Below are positions 11,735 through 21,089 of a stretch of DNA of 64,000 nucleotides, in pieces. Position numbers and translations under genes: made by a program. Below the pieces are notes generated by a model. It was not told the origin of the DNA, searched no databases, and was given only the letters and a program-made list of their open reading frames with translations. Positions within the stretch are counted from its first letter, which is position 1. Every line of letters starts with the position of its first letter. Location: NCBI GenBank assembly GCA_037367405.1, contig JAZKJV010010537.1, positions 434,001 to 498,000 on the forward strand. Reading direction: 5' to 3'. The DNA is from Ottelia alismoides (lineage: Eukaryota; Streptophyta; Magnoliopsida; Alismatales; Hydrocharitaceae).

Positions 11735-13488
11735 GTCAAATGACTTAGTTTTGTGTTTTGAAAATTTTCGTTCGGTTTTCCACATTCGGGTAGTCTGACC
11801 CCCAAATTTTTCATTGTAAATTCCATTTTATTTCCTGCATTTATTTTTCAGTATTTATTTTTATTATTTTATTCTTGATTATTTTTGAGTCACTCTCTTA
11901 CATCTTCTCTTTTATTTTTCTTACGAGGTACCCGGCGTACGTGGAGCGGTTTTTCAAGAAAACGACACATCTTCACCGACTTCCAAAAAATCGCAATTAA
12001 ATTAAGATCGAGTCGAGTCGTGAGAGAGCATAGAGTCTAGGTTTTTAATTTCTACAAGTTTAGTTCTGTAATTAATTGATCATTTACAGTGGTGTCCGTT
12101 TGGACTCTCACGTGTGTAAAAAGACTCTGAACTTTTATGTGGTGTGCCGTGACCTGTTTCACTCTCCGGTGAGGGTGGGGCTCGACTTGAGTGGTGATTA
12201 GGATAGACCTGCACATACAGCTCTTAGAGCATTTTTAATTTCTTGATTGTGCTCATAGGACTTAAGCCACACTGCACTATTAACTGAGACGCACATAGAT
12301 CGTTCAATTTAGCCAAAATTTAACTCAATTCTTTCTCGCTAATTAAACTTTCTGCTTAGGTACGGTTTTTCATAGGCTTGCATTCATTTAGAATAATTTT
12401 TCAATTCTGTCTAGCATCCTACATGGAGATTGCGAAGATTCGTTGTAAGTCTTCTAACTGAGCATTCATCATAGTTTTCCGCGTGCATCGGCTTTTCCCG
12501 AATTTCCCCCTCTTGTTTTATCACATAATTCTAAAGGAAATTAGGACTGGATGGTAGATGTGTATTTGTGCTCATTTAATTCTTCGGTGATAACCTAATT
12601 AAAATTGGGACTGCTAAATATAGACGGTCTTAAGAACCCATAAAATCAAGAATTCTTGTGGGAGAGCGTCCCCGACATTGTTTGATTTTATCTTGCAGCG
12701 AGGAGAGAGACGCACACTAGGATAGAGCCAAGCCAGGATTTTCAAACTGACTACTGATTCTGCCAAAAACGATTAGCTACTTCTCAGTGAGGATCTACGG
12801 GTAGCCGGTAAACGGTCCAGATTTCCTTAGCAGAGTGGGTGGTTTAGAGGACACTGCGCAAGGCTCCATCCTCAAGTAAAGGGTAGCCATTCTACGGTCC
12901 TTACTTACTCCCATACTGGTTGAAAGTAGGTGCACCTAGTCGTAAGAATTCGGGACAGTCAGTCGGGAAATACAAGCACCTAACAGCTCGTTTAAATGGC
13001 TTGCAATTCTTGAATTCTCACCAATTAAAACTGACAAGATAATTGGCCTAACTCTCACGACCTTCACTGAGTGAGTTGGTGAAACAAACCCTTGTATTGT
13101 GTTTGGATTGTGCGTAGAAAATAGATAATCAACGAATACCGCACACTTGTGCCTAGATCATGAACCATAAACCTCTTGCTAATCCTTTTAAATCGAGAAT
13201 GGAAAATTATGGTAATTCTTGTTCGGACTCCGCGAACCCTTCTCTGACCGCCACAAATTTTCCAATCTCAAAAGTTCTGAGACACTCTTACTCAGGATCA
13301 CCTCGAGTTCACGGACACCCTTCCCGTGAATCCTCCCCTTATGATTCTCTCAACTTCCTAGAGGGAAGAACCCACATTGTCTCTCTCTCACCAAAGCAGA
13401 TCAAAGAAAACTCTTACCTCACCGATTGTTCAAATTCTTTCTACTCTATTAACACGAACCCTTCTATTCTGAAGGTGAAGAAGAAGAA
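11735..13488 (+). other. Element B long leader upstream of gag
   Basis: About 1.75 kb of mostly non-coding RNA leader. It contains blocks recognisable in the leaders of A and C, for example the segment around CTCTCCGGTGAGGGTG (about 12160-12180) and the GAGCTGTTAGGTGCCTGTA-like block (reverse complement near 12970). Such conservation in untranslated DNA may reflect packaging, dimerisation or translation-initiation functions, which is inference. Its last 330 bp contain a small ORF described separately. Confidence 0.6.
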
Positions 13489-13555
13489 ATGCCTCCCAAG
13501 TTGCCTCCCAGAAAGGAACCAGGAGAAGAACATAATGAAGACCCAATACAGATGA
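13160..13555 (+). CDS. Small leader ORF upstream of and overlapping gag, element B
   Basis: 131 codons starting at the ATG at 13160 and overlapping the gag start (13489) in another frame. The first half (with CSDSANPSLTATN at about residues 21-33) has a clear counterpart in element C (35454-35209, CSDSANPFLTTTN) and a shorter one in element A (from about 41314, SDFANLSLN). It is rich in Ser, Asn and Pro, with no known domain, signal peptide or membrane segment. Function unknown. It could be a regulatory upstream ORF or a former N-terminal extension of Gag, since in element C it is in the gag frame. Confidence 0.45.
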   Translation: MNHKPLANPFKSRMENYGNSCSDSANPSLTATNFPISKVLRHSYSGSPRVHGHPSRESSPYDSLNFLEGRTHIVSLSPKQIKENSYLTDCSNSFYSINTNPSILKVKKKKCLPSCLPERNQEKNIMKTQYR

Positions 13556-15171
13556 TTTTTGCAAGACTGGCTGCATCTGAGTAGCAACAACAGTTACTGA
13601 GGGAGCAGCTAGAACAGTTGAATGCTGAGGAAGAACTGCCAATGGAAGTCGCATACAACCCTGGACAGTACATAGTGAGGAATTATTTGCAGCCACCGCA
13701 GCCAGAGATAAACTATGAACTGAAGCCACACTTCATAAGTCAATTACCACAATTCCATGGTAATACGACTGAAGAGCCATATGAATTCTTGCGAGACTTG
13801 GAGCTGATATGTTCTAATCTGAGGCACCCACAAGTTAGTCAGGACTACATTCGTCTCACTACAATACCTTTCGCCTTGAAAGGGAATGTAGATTACTGGG
13901 TGAAGAACTTAGGAGTGACTGTGACCACTTATGAGAGGTTCAAAAACCTGTTTTTGAAGAAATTCTACCCCTTGAGTCGGACAAATCAAATGAGGACCCG
14001 CATCACAAGTTTCTCTCAGATGCCCAATGAACCACTCTGTGAGGCTTGGGATAGATTTAAAGACCTGTTACAGAAATGTCCCTGCCATGACCTGGATAAC
14101 AACATCCTAGTTCAGTCACTCTACTTTGGCCTCAACTACGAGACTCAAGGGCTAGTTAGCGATGCCTGCGGAGGGAATTACACATCACGTGGAGCTGAGA
14201 CCGTCTGGAAGGTACTAGAGCAGATGGCAGAGACTAGTCGTTCACAGATCGCTAGTAGAGCATACACTGATTCCTTGAATACCTTTCAAGCCAAAGGAGG
14301 AAAGCAAATTGTCACAGAGATAGCATAGGATTTGATTCCAAACATGAACATCATCGCCGATAAATTGACAGTGGTGGATCAAATTCATAAGAGAATGAAC
14401 GAGTATTGCACCTATTGTCCTGATCTATCATGTGCATCATGTCCAGGAGCAACCGGGAGCAGAACAACATCAACCGTGGGCTCAGGACCAATCCTATGCC
14501 CAACCTTCCCAGCAGCCACCTCCACCGGCCGAGACAGTCAAAGAAGCCCCGCCTCTAACATTCGAAGTAAATGGCATTTAGTACACACAGGACACTACCC
14601 GATAGGGTAATATGGATCAGCCTTATCAACGTCCGCCCACTTTCTATAATGCCACATTTCCTCCACAGCACACTCAGAACACTTCATCTTTCCAGCATCC
14701 AAAGCAGCGGTAGCCCTACAATCATCCGAACCAACCTCAACAATACTGTCAGCAATATCAAGCTCCCAGACAATCAATTCAATCATCCAATCCTCCAAAA
14801 GAACTGGTCGATATCCAGAGGCAAATGCTTGAAGAGATTCGCAACTTCTGAAATGAGCTGGACGATCTACGGGTTGATGTCAATCGCTTGTCCCGTTGGA
14901 AGGATGAGCATACAACCCCAACCACAACCATTCCCGCCCAAGTTCAAGCTAACCCCAATAGCTTGAACAAATTTCAATCATCTCAATACAATGGCTAGGT
15001 ATACTATTCAGATTTTTCCACATCTGAACTTGAGATCCTTTCGTTTGACAATATCAATGCCATGTCACTCAGGAGCGGAAGGACCGTAGTCGTACCTGAC
15101 CGGGCAAGGGAATCAGACCGTGAAGACTCGGAAGATCAACCGGAGGATGTTTCCGAGGAAGAAGAAGAAGG
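13489..15171 (+). pseudogene. Element B gag (broken)
   Basis: Starts ATGCCTCCCAAG, the same MPPK start as A and C. The capsid-like core is good to 14328: ELKPHFISQLPQFHGNTTEEPYE-type segment, NLFLKKFYPLSRTNQMRTRITSFSQ, and CGGNYTSRGAETVWKVLEQMAETSRSQ. An in-frame TAG at 13582-13584 replaces the CAG found in C. A second TAG at 14326-14328 replaces GAG. A TGA at 14849-14851 and a TAG at 14996-14998 follow, with frame changes near 14400 and 15172. Gag would form the particle around the element RNA. No zinc knuckle is visible. Confidence 0.85.
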
Positions 15172-16450
15172 ATGCCTGAAGATCCCAACGGAGATAAAGA
15201 AAAAGCATATATGGAGTCTGCAGAGGACCTTGAACCTCTAGTTGCTGCAAAAACACCTTTGTCACCTTTTCAGCAACCTGATTTTGATTATTATCAGAAA
15301 TCTTATGATTTTCATAAGAACTCCAAGTCTAATAAAGATGCTCTTATTTATGATTCTGGCTCTCTATCTCCTGTTTCAAATTCTTCCATTCCTTTCCCCC
15401 ATGCTCTTAAGAAAGGAAAACAAAAGAAAAACATTCAGGATGACCCAGTGATGGAAAGGTTCTGCCAGCAAAATATCACAGTCAAAGTACCCTTTGATCA
15501 GTATATGACCAGTAATCCTGCCTTTCAAAAGTACTTGAAGGTGAAATGCACTCCCACCAGGACTCGTACAAAGAAAACAAGTCAATTTGTGGAGACTCAT
15601 ATCTTGACAGTTGCCTCTACCAAATGTGTTAAAAATCAGCATTTGCAAAGAAAGAAAAGGGATCTGGGTGTCCATTATGTGGAGAGTTGCATTGGCGGTA
15701 TTGCGTTCGCACACATACTTCTCGACAATGGTTCTTCCATAAATCTTCTACCCTTAACCTTATATTATAGATTGGAGTTAGACCCTCTCAAAAAATCATA
15801 ATCTTTACTCCAATTTGCTGATAATTCCACTAAAAGACCTAAGGGAGAAGTGAAAAATGTCATCATCATGATCGAGGGTATGGAATACAAAGTAGACTTC
15901 ACTGTCCTTTATATGGAGACCCCGAACAATTGGAAGGAATCACAAATCATTCTTGGAAGACCATTCTTAAGAAACGCCAAAGCTGTATTCGATTACGGTT
16001 CCGGAATGATGAAATTCCGCTCTCCAGGCGGAGAAGTAGACTTGGAGATGAAACAAATAAAATGGCAAAGGCCATACTTTGAATCCACCACTGAATATGC
16101 CGAAACATTAGAATGCAATCTCCTTAGCACTACTGGACCGTGGGACCAACTGCCAGACATGCAGATTGAAAGTACATCATTAGGAGAAGAAACAATGCAC
16201 AGTGCAGCTTGTGAGATATTGCCAAACATATCTAGTCACCCAGATTACTACAGTCTTGATGACACAGAAATCCTTTCAGATTTGTCAGTCCCATCATCTT
16301 CGGGACAATCAAGAAATATCGATGACGAGTCGGACATGCCGAATGACCATACTACTTTAGCGATCTGACTCAACTCTTCGGAATTGGTAGCTAGTACATC
16401 ACAGAGTGATTCGCCACCAACCGACACAGAGCCAGATGCAAGAGTCATTT
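15172..16450 (+). pseudogene. Element B protease region with linker (in-frame stops)
   Basis: Frames 15172-15801, 15850-16368 and 16459 onward are in register, so only stops break them: TAA at 15799-15801, TGA at 16366-16368 and TAG near 16450. The active-site segment LLDNGSSINLLP has its Asp codon at 15724. It is preceded by DLGVHYVESCIGGIAFA and followed by GRPFLRNAKAVFDYGSGMMKFR. An acidic linker leads to RT. An intact protein would be the retropepsin that matures Gag-Pol. Confidence 0.85.
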
Positions 16451-16458
16451 AGCCAGAC

Positions 16459-17560
16459 TTGATTGATGATTCAAAATTGCCAGAGCTGAAGCCACTACCT
16501 TCCACACTGAAGTATGCATTTCGGAATGAACCCAAAGAAAAATTCCCTGTGATCATTAGCTCATCATTAACCGTGGATCAGGAATCCATACTACTCGAAG
16601 TCCTTGAGCGAAATCGAACATCCATCGATTGGACTGTGTCGGATCTCATAGGAATAAACCCCGCTCTCTGCTCACACCAAATTTATGTTGAGGATAATGC
16701 AAGGCCTTCCCGTGAATTTCAGAGAAGATTAAACCCCAATCTTCAGGAAGTGGTTAAGAAAGAGATAGAGAAATAGTGCAAAGCAGGATTTATATATCCC
16801 ATTTCTGACTCCAAGTGGGTGGCCCCCCTTCATTTCGTCCCGAAGAAGTTGGGAATCCAGATGGTCACCAACGAGGAGGGGGTAGAGATCGCGACCCGAG
16901 TACCCACGTCGTGGCGCGTCTGTGTCGACTACAGGCGCCTGAATACTGCGACCAAGAAAGATTACTTTCCACTGCCATTTATTGATCAAATTTTGAAGAG
17001 ACTTGCAGGGAAAGCATTCTTCTGTTTTCTTGATGGGTACTCCGGCTACAATCAAGTAGCTATCGCTCCCGAGGATCAGGAAAAGAGCACATTCGCATGT
17101 CCCTTCGGTACCTATGCATTCGAGCGCATTCCATTCGGGCTTTGTAATGCCCAGGCGCATTTCAGCGGTGCATGATTGCCGTATTTTCCGAAATGGTTGA
17201 TGATTTCCTGGAAGTCTTCATTGATGACTTCTCGGTTCATGATGATTCATTTGATACATGTTTAGCGCACTTGGACCGAGTCCTCCGGAGATGCAGGGAG
17301 GTTAATTTGGTACTCTCTTGGGAGAAAAGTCACTTTATGGTGACTGAGGGTATTGTGTTGGGGCATGCCATCTCCAAAAAGGGAATGGAGGTCAACCCTG
17401 CCAAGGTGGATGTGATCAAGAAACTTAAGCCACCAACCAACTTCAAGTCAGTGAGGTCGTTCTTAGGGCATGTTGAATTTTATCGAAGGTTTATCCCAGA
17501 TTTTCAAAGATCGCCTGTGTACTGACTGAGCTCTTAGGAAAAGACACCGAGTTTATTGTA
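16459..17560 (+). pseudogene. Element B reverse transcriptase (broken)
   Basis: Three segments: 16459-16776 (linker and N-terminus, ended by TAG where C has the Trp codon TGG), 16819-17175 (fingers and palm, with WRVCVDYRRLN and FLDGYSGYNQVAIAPED), and 17172-17525 (catalytic box). The catalytic motif reads FIDD at 17217-17228 rather than FMDD as in A and C. Frameshifts sit at about 17155, within the CNAP-F motif, and at about 17510, before KIARPLTELL. The family copies the element RNA to DNA in cytoplasmic particles. Confidence 0.88.
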
Positions 17561-18163
17561 AATCACAGGTGTCTAGAGGCCTTCGAGCTCCTGAAAAAGA
17601 AAATATGTGAATCGTTTATATTACAAGCTCCTGACTGGTCTCTTCCCTTCGAGATCATGACTGATGCATCGAATTTTGCTGTCGTAGCGGTACTTGGACA
17701 AAGAAGAGATGGAATTCCTTATGCGATTCACTACGCGAGCAAAGTGTTGGATCCTGCACAAAGAAATTATATAGTGACTGAAAAGGAAATGCTCGCGGTT
17801 GTTTGGGCCCTTGAAAAATTCAGATCATACATATTGGGCTCCAAGGTGACAATTTTCACAGATCACACGGCAATTAGATATCTCATAGATAAGAAGGATG
17901 CCAAGGCACGACTTTTGAGATGGATCTTGTTAATCCAGGAATTTAATTTGGAGATCAAGGATAAACCTAGAATAAAGAATGTTGTTGCTGATCACCTTTC
18001 CCGAATCGAGCAAAACGATTATCCTAACACTGGACCAATTAAAGAGACCTTTCCAAACGAATCAGTTTGCGTCATTGATTCAACCCCGTGGTATTCCGAC
18101 ATAGTGAACTATCTTGTCTCCAAGAAGGTTCCCTTTGGTTGGACCAAGAGAATGATTGATTGA
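17561..18163 (+). pseudogene. Element B RNaseH domain
   Basis: Frame 17657-18163 begins MTDASNFAVVAVLGQRRDG (first catalytic Asp), continues TEKEMLAVVWALEKFRSYI (Glu) and TIFTDHTAIRYL (Asp), and runs into VVADHLSRIEQ, the link to integrase. It ends at a TGA (18161-18163). The next frame is in the same register, so a point change caused the stop. The active-site acids are intact. Confidence 0.85.
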
Positions 18164-19288
18164 TTGAAGTCAGATTCGAGAAAATACCATTGGGACGATC
18201 CTTTCCTTTTTTATGAAGGATCGTATTGTGTCTGGAGAAGATGTATTCCTCAGGAGGAATATCAGAGTGTCTTCATACATTATCATTCTCTCGAGGCTGG
18301 AGGACACCATTCGAGAAAGAGAACCGCGCACAAGGTACTCCAATGTGGATTTTACTGGCGGACCTTATTTCAGGATGCTAACGAATTTGTACGGTCATGC
18401 CCTACTTGTCAAAGAATGGGAGGGACTGTGAGATATAGAGATGAAATGCCATGCAATCAATGATTTTCTGTGATGTTTTCGATGCATGGGGGATTGATTT
18501 TAGGGGTCCCTTTCCCAACAGCAACGGATTTGAGTACATCTTGTTAGCGGTTGACTATTTATCAAGATGGGTAGAGGCTATTCCAACCCGAACCGCAGAT
18601 AGCAAAGTCGTCTGTAAGTTTATCAAGGATAATATCATTGCAAGGTTCGGGATACCAAAAGTTTTGATTTCTGATGGAGGTAGCCACTTTGTGAACAGGG
18701 AGATGAGATCTTTGGCTAAGGAGTCCAAATTTGAGCATAGAATAGCCAACCCATATCATCCACAATCTAATGGCATGGCAGAGGTTTCTAATAGAGAGGT
18801 GAAGGGTATTCTTCAGAAGTTGATTCGTCCAGATAGGAAGAATTGGTCGAAACTGTTGGACCAAGTTCTATGGGCCTATAGGACAGCCTATAAGACTCCA
18901 CTCGGTACTTCACCTTTTAGGATGATCTATGACAAGCCATGCCATCTACCTGCAGAATTGATTCACAAATCAGAACGGGCGATCAAAAAATTTGAATTGG
19001 AGTTGTCACCTTAGGAAACTATGTCAAGACTTAAATCTGAATGAGCTAATTGAAATCCGAAATTGGGCATATGACAACAATGTGATTTATAAGGACAAGA
19101 TCAAGAGATGGCATGATAGACACATTCGAGATAAAACCTTTATCCCTGGGCAGAAAGTGTGGTTATTTAATGCTCGGTTGAAGATTTTTCATGGGAAACT
19201 AAAATCAAAATGGACGGGTCCCTACATTGTCATCAACGTGCATACCAATGGAAGCGTGGATATTGCCGAACTCAAAGATGATGCATAA
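18164..19288 (+). pseudogene. Element B integrase (three frame pieces)
   Basis: 18164-18463 holds the zinc-binding region (histidines around LEAGGHH, cysteines in SCPTCQRMGG). A frameshift near 18455 leads to 18451-19014 with the catalytic core: Asp in [11 protein letters not shown], Asp in LISDGGSHF, Glu in [12 protein letters not shown] second shift near 18990 leads to 18992-19288 with the C-terminal KSKWTGPYIV module. The D,D,E residues are all present. Compare the single 514-residue frame in element C. Confidence 0.88.
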
Positions 19289-19454
19289 CCTTTCGCAGTA
19301 AATGGACAATTGCTAAAGCCATATATTGAATAACCCAAAGAGCAGACAGTTTAAGTTGAGGTCATCTACTTCACACAGAGCGAAGACATTGAAGATTTAT
19401 CAAGTCATTCCCACCCTCTCTCCCGATCACATCGATCTCCTTGTACAGCTTCTT

Positions 19455-19800
19455 CCTCTACTTAGACCAAGGCCTAAGTATAGGGGGGGACCGATGCCAT
19501 CTGTGTATACCATCTCCTGATCACTTCACTTCCACCCTTCTCCTATACTTAGGCTGACCAGAGCCAAAGTATAGGGAAACCGACATCCACCTGTATATAC
19601 TCTCCTCATTCACATATCATGATCGCTTCATTTTTTCCGCTCTTCTTCTATACTTAGAGTGGCCGTCTAAGTATAGGGGGCGAATCTGTAAATCTTGTTC
19701 TTTTTCTTTTCTTTTTCACTCTCTTACGCTTAGCCCGAGCTATGTCTTCTTTATGCTTCTTGTGCTCTGAGGACACATCACTCGCTAAGTATAGGGGGGT
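19455..19800 (+). repeat. Hairpin/PPT-copy array of element B
   Basis: Four modules about 95-120 bp apart. Each contains TAAGTATAGGG(GGG) in the sense orientation (about 19475, 19566, 19668, 19786), and at least three are preceded by its inverted partner CTATACTTAG, giving hairpins. The strings match the true PPT at 21075-21089 (TTAAGTATAGGGGGA) at nearly every base. The array is also present in A and C. Confidence 0.75.
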
Positions 19801-20302
19801 CTGTGTATATACTTCGTATATATTTTATCCATATCTCGTTCTTTCACGTAAGTCTATATGTATTTACGGGATTGGTAATTATTTTGAAAAAAAAAGAAAA
19901 GAAAAGAAAAAAAGAGTCTTGCTACTAACACTAACCGTGCCCAAAATTTTTGAAAAAAAGGCTTCTTATTTCATTTTTGCATCAAAAAATAAGTGTCTGC
20001 ATTTCACACACCTACACTTCATCTAGCATCGCATTCATTTGCATCTGTGAAAAGTCATCGGGTTTTGAACCATGTTGTGAGTAGAAACCGAGAGTGGTCT
20101 GGACTTGACCTTAATCCACCTAATTTAAAGAGGAACTTCACCGAGAAATAGGATTTTAAGAGCTTCAGGTCTTTTGACTTAATTCTTTAAGTTCCACATG
20201 ACAATGTGCAACGTTTGACTCTTAGTGTCTAACCTGGTCTCTTCATTCTGGGTACAACTCTGGAATAGGGAATAATTTGTACTCTTGCACTATGCACATA
20301 GT

Positions 20303-20776
20303 TCAACTCAGACGGGATGTTGGGAGACTGTGTGAGTCTCTTTTCTGGTACTGTGGAAATCTAAAGACCGGAGTACGGGTTGAAATAAAGCTTCGGAAAA
20401 GGGATGGACGGCTGGGTACAATTTTTTCTAAGACCCCAAAAAATGTACGGAACAAAAAGACTCTATATCCGTAGGGGCACAACAAGATCCAAGCAGAACC
20501 ACCATGAATTCCAAATACAAAGTAACAATCTATCAAATAAAATCTGACCAAAAAGATCCAAGCTTCAAGAAACCTGCAGATCTTGGTGGAGACTTGACTA
20601 CACTGGCCATCTTCACAAGGAGAGGTGACTACACTGGCCACCCTCCGGTTCTTTTCCCCTTCTTCTAACTTCTCCCCCAATTCGATTGTGAACACAACGC
20701 GACAGACCTTAGAAGGAAATACCTGACTCCCCGATGACGAGTTACTGGAGAGGAGAGGAGCATGGTAGTCTGGCAT
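20303..20776 (-). CDS. Antisense ORF in element B 3' region, 157 residues
   Basis: An open frame opposite to the element, starting at 20776. It has a Ser-rich N-terminus (LLSSNSSSGSQVFPSK), a charged segment at about residues 32-46, a hydrophobic stretch at about residues 69-115 that could hold membrane segments, and a basic, Ser/Arg-rich C-terminus. Element C carries the same reading (27756-28336) broken by frameshifts, and the remnant at 57900-58460 keeps parts of it. No known domain. Some Tat-lineage plant elements carry antisense ORFs near the 3' LTR, but I cannot link this one to them. It may be a chance ORF in conserved non-coding DNA. Confidence 0.35.
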   Translation of the reverse strand: MPDYHAPLLSSNSSSGSQVFPSKVCRVVFTIELGEKLEEGEKNRRVASVVTSPCEDGQCSQVSTKICRFLEAWIFLVRFYLIDCYFVFGIHGGSAWILLCPYGYRVFLFRTFFGVLEKIVPSRPSLFRSFISTRTPVFRFPQYQKRDSHSLPTSRLS

Positions 20777-21074
20777 TCTGGATGGGAAGATCTAAAACCC
20801 TTTACAAACATGAGTCGATTGTTCAATATTCATAGGGTATACTTTGGGAAGAGGATTGATCTAAGATGACTTTTGAGCCGAAACTGTGACAATGATGTGT
20901 AAAACTTGAGGGCTGTTGATTTTAAAACTCTAAGTCTCACAGAAGTTCCGCCACACTATTAATCCAAAGGTCAAGTCTAGTTTCATTTTCACCTTCAGCT
21001 CATGGTCTTGGTATGGAACTCAATCTCATTTCACCTCATGGCATTTCTTTTTGATGCTCAGGGACGAGCATGGT

Positions 21075-21089
21075 TTAAGTATAGGGGGA
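21075..21089 (+). promoter_or_regulatory. Polypurine tract of element B
   Basis: TTAAGTATAGGGGGA ends exactly where the 3' LTR begins (21090). It would prime second-strand DNA synthesis. Identical in its core to the PPTs of A and C. Confidence 0.88.

Larger units (their letters stand above)
19289..21074 (+). other. Element B 3' non-coding region
   Basis: 1.8 kb between integrase and PPT without a credible sense ORF, so no envelope-like gene is present. It holds the hairpin/PPT-copy array (19455-19800), a purine-rich tract (about 19880-19916), conserved 3' sequence shared with C and with the remnant at 57746-58736, and an antisense ORF at 20303-20776. Confidence 0.6.

Noticed and set aside
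19289..21074. Envelope-like gene of the Athila type
   Set aside because: No sense ORF above about 95 codons between integrase and PPT in B, and none of note in A or C; no signal peptide or transmembrane pattern on the sense strand.
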